Assembly (NCBI GenBank): GCA_030035585.1
Contig: CM057481.1
Span: forward strand, 10,689,128 to 10,753,127
Direction: 5' to 3'
DNA from: Dugong dugon
Taxonomy: Eukaryota > Chordata > Mammalia > Sirenia > Dugongidae
DNA: 64,000 nt
Below, piece by piece: positions 1 to 11,733 of the stretch (within the stretch, counting starts at the first letter, position 1; every line of letters begins with the position of its first letter). The notes under the pieces are model-generated. The model was not told the origin of the DNA, made no database searches, and was given only the letters and a program-made list of their open reading frames with translations. Both the position numbers and the translations under genes were made by a program.

Positions 1-770
1 ATCAACTAGCAAAAATATTTTGGAATGTTTCAACAAATAGATTATTCCAGTCTCACTTGTGCCAAAGACACTTACTGAAACCAAGCTTAGGGGAGGGGAA
101 GGCGGGACAGTGGTCACCCCCCTCTCCCCTAACATTCACGGCCTTATGAAATTCCCTGTAGACAACATCCTCAGAGGACGTTAAGAAGCAAGCATATGTT
201 GACAGGAGAGAAGTAACAGAGTAATTGTAACAGCAATAGCAGATGGGGTGGGTTCTGAACCTGGCCTCTCTTGGCCGGAGAGCAATTTCTACAATCAGTT
301 ACAGGTGGAGCTCTTGTGTTGTTGTGTTGGAGTTGGCTGACATCTGTGTACAGATTCCCACCACCCTCAGTTGGCATTTAGCCTCAATAAGTGGTTTGAC
401 TTTGCAGGGGTATAGAAAATTGTAAATCTATTTCACACACGCACACAGATAAAGCTGCTCTAAAAGGTCAGGCTTTGAAAGCTGCGGAAAGCGTTTTTAA
501 AAGTTTGGGAAGTCGATTTTTTGGCAGAGTGTGGGCATGCAGCCAAGAGCGGGGGCAGCCTGACAAACAGCATTCTGGTGCTGCAGTTTCTCCTCTGCTT
601 CCCCAGGAAGCCAGCACTTGATTGTATCTTGGAAGCAATGCACAGCCATTTTGTTTTTCAGCAGGAAGGGTCTGGAGAGAAGTAAAGATCGAGGCAGCTA
701 CTTCCCATCTTATGAACTCACAGCTGGGCTTGAGTTGTCTGGGGTGACTGTCCAGGTTGATCCAGTTAAC
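1..770. other. unique non-coding DNA
   Basis: I see no recognisable gene or repeat here. The two small open frames lack codon bias, homology or splice context. Confidence 0.5.
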
Positions 771-982
771 TCGGTGGTGCTAAACCCAGGGCGATTTTAC
801 CTCCTCCAGGGGATATTTGGCAATGTCTGGAGACATTTTTGTTGTCACTTCTGGGGGAGGGTGCTACTGGCACCTAGTGGGTATGGGCTAAACGTCCTAC
901 AATGCACAGGACAGCCTTCCCAAACAAAGAATTAGTACAAAATGTCAGTAGGGACAAGGTTGAGAAACCCCTAGTTAATTGG
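771..982 (+). repeat. MER5A-type hAT DNA transposon relic
   Basis: The phrases 'ggcaatgtctggagacattt', 'gggtgctactggcacctagt' and 'caatgcacaggacagcc' and the end 'gttgagaaaccc' match the remembered MER5A consensus over nearly its whole length of about 190 bp. It is a non-autonomous Charlie-group element without coding capacity. Confidence 0.85.
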
Positions 983-990
983 ATAATGAC

Positions 991-1513
991 GGTCTCAGTT
1001 AACTTGTGCTGCTATAACAGAAATACCACAAGTGGATGGCTTTATCAAACAGAAGTTTATTCTCTCACAGTCTAGCAGGCTAGAAGTCCAAATTCAGGGT
1101 GCCAGCTCCAGGGGAAGGCTTTCTCTGTCTGTTGGCTCTGCAGGAAAGTCCTTGTCATCAGTCTTCCTCTGGTCTAGGAGCTTCTCCGTGCGGGAACCCC
1201 AGGTCCAAAGCATGTGCTCTGCTCCTGGCACTGCTTTCTTGGTGGCATGAGGTACCTAAGTCTCTCTGCTCGCTTCTCTCTTTTATATCTCAAAAGAGAT
1301 TGATTTAAGATACAACCTAATCTTGTAGATTGAGTACTGCCCCATTAACATAACTGCCTCTAATCCCACCTCATTGACATCATAGAGATAGGATTTACAA
1401 CACACAGGAAAATCACATCAGATGACAAAATGGTGGACAATCACACAGTACTGGGAATTATGGTCTAGCCAAGTTGACAGATATTTTTAGGGGACACAAT
1501 TCAATCCATGACA
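991..1513 (-). mobile_element. solo LTR, ERVL/MaLR-like, with 5-bp target-site duplication
   Basis: Read on the minus strand it starts with a TGTCATGGATTGAATTGTGTCC-like LTR head and ends at the typical TGCTATAACAGAA (plus-strand reading) terminus. Both sides carry ATGAC (986-990 and 1514-1518), a perfect 5-bp duplication expected for this class. The LTR at 15172-15697 is the same family in the opposite orientation. There are no internal genes, so it is a solo LTR left by recombination. Placing it with MLT1/MST-type MaLR LTRs rests on the termini; the interior looks lineage-specific. Confidence 0.8.
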
Positions 1514-1518
1514 ATGAC

Positions 1519-1897
1519 TGTACCTTCATTTTTCTTGATACTTTGCCTTTGCTTGATGCTTTAGTTTCACTTTGTCCTTTCTGGAAAGGTGGTCAAAATG
1601 AATGTATTTTTGTAAAAATGTTGGTGTAAGAGGTAGACCCTGATTTATCATGGGTGGAAGAGAATTAATTGTGAATAATGCCTAGTGCTTTTTTTTTTTC
1701 CCTTGACTTGGACTAATAATCATGAGTCTTCAAATACCTTGAATATTTTAGGAAGTAAACATTTGGTAAATAAGTATCAGTCTTATAAGGAAATGAAGCA
1801 TATTTTTAAAACTATCATTCTTTATACTTTCACTGACTTTTAATGGTGGTTTTTTCCATGTTGGAGATTTATCAAAGCATCTTTGAATATCTAGCAG
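1519..1897. other. unique AT-rich DNA
   Basis: Nothing recognisable beyond short A/T runs. Confidence 0.4.
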
Positions 1898-1905
1898 GTG
1901 CCAGG

Positions 1906-2114
1906 AGTCCCTGGGTGGTACAAATGGTTAACACACTTGGCTGCTAACTGTAAGGTTAGAGGTCAAGTCCACCCAGAGTTGCCTTGGAAGAAAGACCTGG
2001 CAATCTACTTTTAAAAAACAGCCATTGAAAACCCTATGGAGCACAGTTCCACTCTGATACGGCTAGGTTCTCCATGAGTCAGAATCGACCTGACAGCAAC
2101 TGACTTTTTAGTAT
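1906..2114 (+). mobile_element. AfroSINE-type tRNA-derived SINE (older subfamily)
   Basis: It starts with a 'gagtccctgggtggtacaa' head, followed by a body 'gaagaaagacctggcaatct' and 'gaaaaccctatggag', and ends in the tail 'catgagtcagaatcgacctg'. It is flanked by GTGCCAGG at 1898-1905 and 2115-2122. It lies inside or next to a MIR. It was transcribed by RNA polymerase III in its day and encodes nothing. Confidence 0.85.
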
Positions 2115-2119
2115 GTGCC

Positions 2120-2290
2120 AGGCATTTGCTAGTTTCTTTCCATGTATATGAGCTCAATGGCTGTGCAAGACAAGTGACATCCTCATTTTACAGATGAGAA
2201 GCAAGGCACAGAGAGATTAAATGGCCTGTCTCACCATTAGGTAGAGTTGGGATTTGATCCAAAACCATGCTCTTTCCACTGTCTTGAAGG
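2120..2290 (+). repeat. MIR SINE fragment
   Basis: The order 'gtgccaggcattt', 'cattttacagatgagaagc', 'gcacagagagattaa', 'gagttgggatttgatcc' is the MIR 3' half in sense orientation. Confidence 0.75.
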
Positions 2291-3290
2291 GAAAAAACAA
2301 CAGATTTGCTTGAAAACCAGAGAATTTGGTGTTGAAGTGGAAGCCCTAATATAGAGTGGAAGTAGCAGTTGTGCTGTCTGATAGTATCTTAAGGATGCTG
2401 TCAATGAGGTGTACAGAAAGGACAGAAAGCAAGGAGGAAGGGAGCGAGGTGTCAAGAGCAGCAGAGGAGGAGGGCAAGCAGAAGTTAGCAAATGCTTTCT
2501 TGTCAAGTAAACAAGCAAAGGAGAATGCCAAAGGAACTCTCCTATCTCAGAAACCCATTCTGAAGGAGGGGCAAAAGGGACTCCACGACTGGCTGGAGAA
2601 TGAAGACCACAGGTGGCAGAGGAACAAGAGAGACTGTCTCCCAGGATGCTCATTAAATGCCTGAGATCCTTTCAGATGGTTATAACTTTGACAAATTCAC
2701 TGGATTCACATGAGTGGAGCTTCAGGAGCTGGGAAGGCAGATTACTGGACTGTAATGAGGATGGTCTCATTAGTCCAGTTAGAACTCTTCCTGTCACTGC
2801 CCCCTTCATCAGGAACTCCAGGGGGCCTCACCAGCTCACTGGCCCCTGAGTCCCTCAACCGACACCTCTCAGCTTTCTCTTCAGGTCATTTCTGACCTCG
2901 CTGGGGTGATCATGCCTTATTCAGCCTTTGTCTTTTGGATTGTTCCATATCTTCTGTCTCTTGGACCCTAACCTTCCTGATTTCTGCCTCTCCCAGTTCC
3001 TTGCCCCTGTGGAACCTCTTCTTTGTCCTTTTTGAGATTCCAGAGCATTCATTCACTAATTCATTCATTTACTTCTTGTGTTAGGGAGAGTGTGGTTCCA
3101 AGTGGCAGAAACCCCCTCCTATAGTTTGAAGGAAAACAAGGGTAATTTATTGGGAACATATAAGGCTTTCTGCCAGATCCTGAGGGTAGACAGGGCAGCC
3201 AGGCATCACGAGGGACTGGAACCAGGAGTTGGAAGGTTGTTTGGAATGAGGACAAAGTCAGTATCTGTTTTACTTCGTTTCTCTGTCTCT
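2291..3290. other. unique or highly diverged DNA
   Basis: No gene is seen. A weak ancient-repeat feel around 3090-3290 (an 'ggtaatttattgggaa'-like core) cannot be assigned. The overlapping 138-aa and 102-aa frames on opposite strands around 2237-2664 look like chance. Confidence 0.4.
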
Positions 3291-3294
3291 CTCT

Positions 3295-3890
3295 TAAAAA
3301 ATAATTTATTGATGTGGAATTCACGTAACATAAAATTAGCCATTTTATAATTAATTGTTGAATGGCATTTAATACATTTACAGTATTGTAAAACCACCAC
3401 CTCTATCTAGTTCTAAAGCATTGCCATGGCTCCAGAGTAAAACCCCGTACCCATGAAGCAGGTTTTTCTCCATTGCCTCCTCTCCATACCCCCCGGCAAT
3501 CACCAGTTTGCTTTCTGCCATGGATTTATCTGTTTTGAATATTTTATATGAATGGAATCATACAATGTGTGACCTTTGGTGTCTAGCTTCTTTCGCTTAG
3601 CGTAATGTTTTGGAGGTTCATTCATGTTGTGGCATGTATCAGAACTTCATTCCTTTTTATGGCTTTTTTTGTTTATCCATTCATCGGTTGATGGACATCT
3701 GGGCTGTTGTCACCTTTGGGCAGTTGTGAGTAGTGCTGCTATGAGCATGCATGTGTGTGTACTTCTTTGAGCACCTGTCTGCTTTCTCTTCTTTTGGGTA
3801 TATACCTAGGAGGGGAATTGTAGAGTCCTATGGTGATTCTATGTGTAACTTTTTGAGGAACTAATTATTTCTCTCTTGATGTCTACTTTT
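3295..3890 (-). mobile_element. ancient L1M-type LINE-1 3' end
   Basis: The plus strand reads as the reverse of an L1 3' end: 'tcgcttagcgtaatgttttg', 'ggttgatggacatctgggct', 'gggtatatacctaggagggg'. These are the diagnostic tails of old mammalian L1M subfamilies. It is 5'-truncated and frame-broken, and is homologous to 42186-43165. Confidence 0.8.
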
Positions 3891-5655
3891 TTATGCCCCT
3901 TGTGAAAAAGTGGCCACTCAAGGAAGTCCTGTATCTTCTTTATTCAAGTGCTCAACAGGAACTGTTTAGAGTAGCTGTGTTTCAATTGCAAATTCTGAGA
4001 AATGAGAATCTGATTGGCCCAGTTTGGATCAAGAGTTTGTTCTAGGTCCAATCAGCTATGGCCAAGGGAGTGAGGTCATGAGATCTACAGTCCCCTCAGC
4101 AGAGTTATGGAAAGAACCTTTCTGAGAAAGAGGCGTGATGTGTAGATTCTCTTAACAAGGGAGTGCATAGGTAAGGTGGCAAGGAGGAAGGGACAGCCAT
4201 TGCTAGGAAAGACATTTGTTCAACACATAATTAGGAGCTTGTCCTGTTTCAGTTATTGGGAAGACCAAGACCAATCAAGTAAGACTCATAGAGTTAACTA
4301 CTGTCACTTCTGTCTATAACAGCCATTTCAGCCGCACCGTCAGTAGCCTCCTGGAATCTCTTGACCTTCACATCCACCTTGTCAATCCCTACCTCTGATT
4401 ATACCCACTGGAGAAATTCTAGAAGTGGTATTGACTGACACCAGAATTGATTCATTCTGTCTTGTCTTAGAGGGCCCATGTGGCTCCTTTGTATAATGTC
4501 AAATTGCATCCTTTATGGACCTTTAAAAATATCCTCCACTTTCTGTGAACTCCCTTAGTCTTAATGGAGTCCTGGGTCTCCAAAGTGGATGGGATTATGG
4601 TGCTACTTAGGATCTACAAACTTTTAGAATTAGGCATGTTATAAACTGATACCTTCTATTTTAAGGTATGATGGTTAACCTGAGTTCTAAAAAATATGGG
4701 CTCCTAAGCACATATTATCTGAAAAGAAATGAAAATTCAGTGATTCTGTCCTTTGGAAAATCCTTCTGAAATATCATAAAAGTTCCCAAGGAATGCTGAG
4801 ACCAGTATAAATAAGTAAGTATATGTGATGGAAAATTCGACAGTGCACCCAATGACCGAGTTTGAAAATTATTCAAACTTAGAAATGTAGCAAATAATTA
4901 ATAAAATTTTCTTTCTCAATTTTTTTAAACTTCTGCCTGTGGTTTTGAATTTTTTGGGAAGTCATATATGCTTTGAGAAGCCAATGGAAACTTCATAATT
5001 TCTCCCTAGAAAAATGTGTGTAACCCAAATTGTATGCAACATTTTACTTCCTCATATGTATTCTCAACCCCAGGAGCACCCAAGGATATTTAGGTCAAGA
5101 AGCCCTGTCTAGATATTGCAACTTATATTAAATATTCCTTATGTATTAGGAGTAGGTAGTTCCTAATGTACTTAGTGAAGTGAATGAATTTTTGGTAATG
5201 TGAGGTGTGTCTTCAGCTCACTGCTACTCAGTTTGTGCTGAGAAGTAGTGAATCTGTGTCAGGTTTTTGGTAATAGTTAAAGGGTATATACGTTAATAGT
5301 TTGGAAACTTGTGGGTGGACTGTAGTGCATTCACTAAATGTATTCAGGTACCATATACTGGAGGTGGTAGATTTTAGTCCACACTCAGTAATAAGTTATC
5401 TTGAAAGAGTTTGCATAGTGTTGGGTACTACAGTAAAGTACATATTTAAATGTTTTCATTAAAGACTTATCATTGGTTATGTTTGTCTTGGGGTGCCAGA
5501 ATTCCCAATTCACTTCATTTAATTCTGTTTCACTACTTTGTAATTGCAGATCAAATCGAACACTGCAAATTAAATTATGTTTTAGGCATTTGTTACAGAA
5601 CAAGGAAACGATTGATTTTGAAGAGTTATCAAGTGAGGGTTAACTGGGTACCTAC
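3891..5655. other. unique AT-rich DNA
   Basis: A 1.8-kb stretch without a repeat I can name and without a convincing open frame. It could be intronic or intergenic. Confidence 0.45.
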
Positions 5656-5663
5656 CACATTCC

Positions 5664-5850
5664 TGGAGTCCTTGGGTGGTGCAGATACTGTGCTCAGCTG
5701 CTAACTGAAAGATTGGAGGGAGGTTTGAGTCCATCCAGAGGCACCTTGGAAGAAAAACTTGGATGATCTACTTCCAAACAATCAGCCATTGAAAACCCTG
5801 TAGTGCGAATAGTTCTACTCTGAAACACATGGGGAAACACAACTGGCATT
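5664..5850 (+). mobile_element. AfroSINE-type SINE, diverged
   Basis: Head 'ggagtccttgggtggtgcag', body 'ccttggaagaaaaacttgg', and 'gccattgaaaaccctgtag' are present. The RTE-like tail is largely lost or degraded at the right end. Confidence 0.75.
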
Positions 5851-5984
5851 GACCTATATTCCTGAATATATGCTAATAAGGGTGAAGGAGACTCTAAAGA
5901 AGTATAAGACACTCTTCCTGTCACCTTATCCTCTAATGAAAATCATTAGAGACCCATTTCTTTTTTCTTTTTTTTTTTTTTTTT

Positions 5985-6431
5985 AATATATATTTTATTG
6001 TACTTCAGGTGAAAGCTTACAGAGCAAATAGTTTCTCATGAAATAGTAGTACACATGTTGTTTTTTGACATTGGTTAACAACCCCACAACGTATTAAGCC
6101 TCTAAATTCTCAACCTTTTTTTTTGATGAAAATTACAGATGGCCAAAGATACACCGTTTCAAAAATTTCTACATTCACAGTTCAGTGACATTGACTACGC
6201 TCTTCCAACTGTGCTGTTATTCTCACTTAAGATGAAGGCTTACAGAAAAAATAGTTTTTCATTTAACAATTACTACACATGTTGCCCTATGACAATGGTT
6301 AACAATCTCACAGCACATCAAGAATATCCTCACTCCACCTTGTATTCCCTATCACCAGGGGGCTTCCTTGTCCCCTTCTGTCTTCTGGACCTTGTCAGTG
6401 GACTATTGTACCTCTTTAGTCTCATTTGTTT

Positions 6432-6462
<31 letters not shown>

Positions 6463-7487
6463 TTTTATTTAAACACCATTTCAAAACTTTTTACTTACAC
6501 ATTTAAGTGATATTGACTATGCTCTTCCAATTGTGCTGCCATTCTCGCCCAAGATGAAGGCTTACAGGACAAAACAGCCTCCCATTTAATAGTTACTACA
6601 AATGTTGCCCTATAGCAGTGGTCAACAATCTCACAATACATCAACAGTGTCCTTATTCAATTTGTGTTCCTTATCATCAGTTTCCTACTCTCCCTCTGCC
6701 TTCTGGCCCTTGTCACCGGACTCCTGTACATTGTTAGTCCCATTTAGTTTTACTGGGGTGTCCATTCCCAGGCTTAACATCGAACCTTGAAGGTAACTTC
6801 CCCTCTGAGCTGAAAGGGTGTCTGGGGGCCACACTCTCGAGGTTTCTCTAGTATTCTTTAGGCCAGTATATCTGGTCTTCTTTTTTTTTTTTTTTTTTTT
6901 TTTTTGGGAGTTAAAATTATACTCTACATCCTACTCCAGCTCTGCCCAGAACCCTCTGTTGTGATCCTGGTCAGAGGAGTCATTGGTGGTAGCCGGGCAC
7001 CATCCAGCTGTACTGGGCTCAGTCCCGTGGAGGCCTTGGTAGCTGTGGACCATTAGTCCTTCGGACTAATCTTTTCCTTGTATCCTGTTCTCTTCGTTCT
7101 CCCTTGTTCCCGAAGGGATGAGATCAGTGGAGTATCTTAGATGGCCGCTCATAGGCTTTTAAGACCCCAGACACTACTCACCAAGGTAGAATGTAGAGCA
7201 TTATCTTTATAAGTAGTGTCATGCCAATTGAGCTAGATGTTCCCCGAGATCATGGTCCCCAGAGCCCTCCGTCCAACAACTCAGTCCCTCGGGGGGTTTG
7301 GATGTGTCTATAGGGCCTCCATGACCTTTCCTTGTGCAGGTTGTGTTAGTTTCCCCTGTACTATGTACTATCTCATCTCTCACCCAAGTTACCCCTTACC
7401 TATTACCTATTTAGTATTCCCCCCCCCCCCATCCCTGGTAACCAACAAGGATTGTTACATTTTGCATGTGAATTTTTTCATGGGTTT
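5985..7487 (-). other. L1 3' untranslated region with repeated modules
   Basis: It holds three related units on the plus strand: 5999-6125, about 6126-6430 and about 6460-6770. All carry 'gcttacag...aaatag', 'tactacacatgttg' and 'ggttaacaa' phrases, and the second and third share 'attgactacgctcttccaa'-like text. The boundary between the second and third is a (TTTA)n run at 6424-6470. The truncated relative at 51804-52744 carries only the first two unit types, so this copy has gained about 320 bp. A T25-class run at about 6881-6905 (A-tract in the transcript) is expanded compared with that copy. No protein is encoded. Confidence 0.8.
5994..5999 (-). terminator. L1 polyadenylation signal AATAAA
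   Basis: TTTATT on the plus strand reads AATAAA in the L1 transcript, 10 nt before the poly(A) tract (T17 on the plus strand, 5968-5984). Both position and spacing fit cleavage at the element end. Confidence 0.75.
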
Positions 7488-10400
7488 TTACAATAGAGGT
7501 CTCATACAATATTTGTCCTTTTGTGATTGACTTATTTCACTCAGCATGATGTCCTCCAGTTTCCTCCATGTTATGAGATGGTTCACCGATTCATTGTTCT
7601 TTCTCATTGCATAGTACTCCATTGTGTGTATGTACCATAGTTTGTGAATCCATTCGTCTGTTGATGGACATCGAGGTTGTTTCCATCGTTTTGCTATTGT
7701 GAATAATGCTGCCATGAACATAGGTGTGCATATGTCTATTCGAGTGATGACTCTTATTTCTCTAGGATATATTCCTAGGAGTGGGATTGCTGGATCGAAT
7801 GGTACGTCTATTTCTAGCTTTCTGAGGAAACGCCATATCATTTTCCAAAATGGCTGTATCATTTTGCATTCCCACCAGCAGTGTATAAGAGTTCCCGTCT
7901 CCCCGCAGCCCCTCCAACATTTGTTATTTCCAGTGTTTTTGATTCGTGCCAGTAATGCCGGGGTGAGATGGTATCTCATTGTGGTTTTAATTTGCATTTC
8001 TCTAATGGCTAGTGATCGCGAGCATTTCCTCATGTGTCTGTTGGCCATTTGAATGTCTTCCTTGGTGAAGTGTCTGTTCATTTCCTTTGCCTATTTTTTG
8101 ATAGGATTGGTTGTCTTTTTGTTGTAGAGGTGTTGGATTTTCTTGTAGATTATGGAGATTAGACCTTTGTCTGACTTGTACTGTCCAAAAATTTTTTCCC
8201 AGTCTGTAGGTTCTCTTTTAACTCTTTTGGTGAAATCTTTTGAAGAGCATAGATGTTTGATTTTTAGAAGATCCCAATTATCTAGTTTATCTGTTGGGTT
8301 TTTTGTGTTGATGTTTATGGTTTGTATCCTGTTAATGCCATGTATTAAGGTCTGAAGTGTTGGTCCTATTTTTTCTTCTATGAATTTTATAGTTTGAGGC
8401 TTTATATTCAGGTCTTTGATCCATTTTGAAGTAGTTTTTGTATATGGTGTGAGGTATGGGTCCTGTTTCATTTTTCTACAAATGGATATCCAGTTTTGCC
8501 AGCACCATTTGTTAAAAAGACTGTCTTTTCCCCATTTGATGTATTTTGGGCCCTTGTCAAAAATCAGGTGACCGTAGGTGGATGGATTTACATCTGAGTT
8601 CTCAATTCTGTTCCATTGGTCAATGTCTCTGTTGTTGTACCAGTACCAGGCTGTTTTGAGTACTGTAGCTGTATAGTAGGTTCTCAAGTCAGGTAGTGTG
8701 AGTCCTCCAACTTTATTCTTCTTCTTCAGTAGTGCTTTACTTATTCGGGGTTTCTTCCCTTTCCATATAAAGTTAATAATTAGTTTTTCCATCTCTTTGA
8801 AGAATGTTGTTGGTATTTGTATCGGAATTGCATTGTATTTGTAAATTGCTTTAGGTAGAATTGCCATTTTCACAATGTTGAGTCTGCCTATCCATGAGCA
8901 TGGTATGTTTTTCCATTTATGTAGATCCCTTTGGGTTTCATGCAGCAGTGTTTTGTAGTTTTCTTTGTATAGGTCTTTTATATTCCTGGTCAGATTTATT
9001 CCTAAGTATTTTATCTTTTTAGGGGCTATTGAAAATGGTATTGATTTCCTGATCTCCTTTTCATCGTTCTCTTTACTGGTGTATAGGAATCCAACTGATT
9101 TTTGAATGTTTATCTTGTATCCTGCTACTCTGCTGAATCTTTCTATTAGTTCCAGTAAATTTCTCGTGGAGTCTTTAGGGTTTTCTATGTATAGTATCAT
9201 ATCATCTGCAAACAGGGAGAGTTTAACTTCTTCATTACCAATTTGGATGCCCTTTATTTCTTTCTCTTGCCTTACTGCTCTAGCGAGAACTTCCAGCACA
9301 ATGTTAAATAGGAGTGGTGATAAAGGGCATCCTTGTCTTGTTCCTGTTTTCAGGGGGAATGTTTTCAGCCTTTCTCCATTAAGAATGATGTTGGCTGTTG
9401 GTTTTGCATAGATGCCCTTTATGATGTTGAGAAATTTCCCTTCTATACCTATTTTATTGAGAGCTTTTATCAGGAATGGGTGTTGGACTTTGTCAAATGC
9501 CTTTTCTGCATCAATTGAGATAATCATGTGATTTTTTTCTTTCCTTTTATTTATGTGGTGGATTACGTTGATGGATTTTCTAATGTTAAACCATCCTTGC
9601 ATACCTGGTATGAATCCTACTTGGTCGTGGTGTATTATTTTTTTGATATGATACTGAATTCTATTGGCTAAAATTTTGTTCAGAATTTTTGCATCTATAT
9701 TCATGAGAGATATTGGTCTGTAATTTTCTTTTTTTGTGATGTCTTTGCCTGGTTTTGGTATCAGCGTTATGCTGGCTTCATAGAATGAATTTGGAAGTGT
9801 TGCTTCCTCTTCTATGCTCTGAAATAACTTGAGTAGAACTGGTACGAGCTCTTCTGTAAATGTTTTGTAGAATTCTCCAGTGAAGCCATCTGGGCCAGGG
9901 CTTTTTTTGGTTGGGAGTTTTTTTATTACCTTTTCAATCTCTTCTCTTGTTATGGGTCTGTTCAGATTTTCAATATCACTTTGTTGTAGTTTGGGTAGGC
10001 CATATGTTTCTAGAAATTTATCCATTTCCTCTAGGTTTTCAAATTTGTTGGAATATAGTTTTTCATAATATTCTGTTATAATCCTTTTTATTTCAGTTGG
10101 GTCTGTTGTAATGTCCCCCATTTCATTTCTTATTTGGGTTATTTGTGCCCTCTGCTGTTTTTCTTTTGTCAGTCTGGCCAGTGGTTTGTCGATTTTGTTG
10201 ATTCTTTCAAAGAACCCACTTTTGGTTTTGTTGATTCTTTCTATTGTTTTTCTGTTCTCTATTTCATTGATTTCTGCTCTGATCTTTACTATTTCCTTTC
10301 TTCCAGTGGTTGTAGGCTTTTTTTGTTGTTCTCTTTCTATTTGTTTGAGTTCTGTAGTTAATGTTTTGATTTTGTCCCTTTCTTCTTTTTTGATATGTGC

Positions 10401-11309
10401 ATCTATTGCTATAAATTGTCCTCTGAGGACTGCCTTTGCTGTGTCCCAAAGGTTTTGGTATGATGTGTTTTCATTTTCATTTGATTCTAGGAATTTTTTA
10501 ATTCCATCTCTGATTTCTTCTATTACCCATTGATGTGTAAGCAGATTATTATTCAGTTTCCATGTGTTTGATTTTTTTTCCTTGCTCTTTCTAGTGTTAA
10601 TTTCTACCTTGATGGCATTGTGGTCAGAGAAGATACTGTGAATTATCTCAGCATTTTGGATCTTGTTGAGGATTGCTCTGTGGCCTAAGATGTGGTCTAT
10701 TCTGGAGAACGTTCCATGTGCATTGGAAAAGAATGTGTACTTTGCAGCGGTTGGATGGAGTGTTCTATATATGTCTATGAGGTCCAGTTGGCTGATTGTG
10801 TCCTTTAGGTCTTCTGTATCTTTGCTAAGTTTCTTTTTAGTTGTTCTGTCCTTTACTGAGAGTGGTGTGTTGAAGTCTCCTACTATTATTGTGGAACTGT
10901 CAATTTCTCTTTTCAGTGCTGTTAGAGTTTTTTTTATGTATTTTGGAGCCCTGTCATTGGGTGCATAGATATTTATTATGGTTATGTATTCATGATGGAT
11001 CATCCCCTTAATCATTATATAGTGTCCTTCTTTGTCTTTTATGGTAGATTTTGTTTTAAAGTCTATTTTATCTGAGATTAGAATTGCCACTCCTGCTCTT
11101 TTTTGATAGTTGTTAGCTTGATAGATTTTTTTCCAACCTTTGATTTTTAATAAATTGACATCTTTGTTTCTAAGATGTGTCTCTTGTAGACAGCAAATAG
11201 ATGGATCCTGTTTTCTTATCCATTCTGCCACTCTCCGTCGCTTTATGGGTGCATTGAGTCCATTTACGTTCAGTGTAATTATTGATAGATGTGAGTTTGT
11301 TGCTGTCAT
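7488..11309 (-). pseudogene. L1 ORF2: endonuclease/reverse transcriptase, one in-frame stop
   Basis: ORF2p nicks the target (consensus TT/AAAA) and copies L1 RNA at the nick. The frame runs 1,273 codons plus stop, close to the usual length of about 1,275. The N-terminal endonuclease has LNVNGL (N14), QETH (E43), GDFN (D145), RIDH (D205) and SDH (D229/H230), all at the known catalytic positions. The reverse-transcriptase core has FADD with D702/D703 at 9201-9212, plus the TRQGCPLSP and DAEKAFDKV motifs. A C-terminal CWRGCG...HCWWEC cysteine-rich motif lies near codon 1115. The only lesion is TAG at 8091-8093 (codon 1073), which cuts off the last 201 residues including the cysteine motif. The downstream part remains open in the same frame to 7488, and no frameshift is seen. 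The ATG at 11309 was chosen because it aligns with the family start MT.TNSHL. Confidence 0.95.
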
Positions 11310-11497
11310 TTTGTAGTGCTTTTTTTTGTGATGCTGAAGTTTTCTTTGTTCTTCTTACTCTCTTGTGCTGAGTTCTTTTTGTTTGTGGATTTTGTGTTCA
11401 TTTCTTTTGTTTTTGTAGGTTTTGTTTTTGTTGAGACTTTATGTTTTTCGTCTTTATTTTTATGAGTTGGTTTGTTAACTTTTTTTGTGGTTACCAT
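11306..11497 (-). CDS. possible lysine-rich mini-ORF in the L1 spacer (63 aa)
   Basis: The 424-nt spacer between ORF1 and ORF2 (11310-11733) contains an ATG-initiated 63-codon frame made almost only of K, T, N, S and E. Its TGA stop overlaps the ORF2 ATG as ATGA. Such an arrangement could permit termination-reinitiation into ORF2. The spacer transcript is A-rich, and A-rich sequence encodes lysine and asparagine and rarely stops in this phase, so chance is a serious alternative. No known domain is visible, and I know of no described equivalent in L1. Confidence 0.25.
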   Translation of the reverse strand: MVTTKKVNKPTHKNKDEKHKVSTKTKPTKTKEMNTKSTNKKNSAQESKKNKENFSITKKSTTK

Positions 11498-11733
11498 GAA
11501 TTTTACCCTTATCTTTATAATTTTGAAGCAGTCTACCGTTACTTGGTATCGCCTTGCCTTCTTCTCCTTTAGAAGGTTCTATACCTATGCCGTTTGTTCC
11601 CTCTTTCATTGTTTTGATGTTGTTGTCATCCTTTGATTGATTTCTCTGATTCCCTGTTGTATATCTTTTGTTTTTGGAAAGTCGTCTGTAGTTCAGTTCC
11701 TAGAATGGAATCTGGTTCATGTGAACCTGCATC

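Noticed and set aside
2237..2664. Antiparallel 138- and 102-codon frames
   Set aside because: They cover the same DNA on both strands; no homology or splice evidence.
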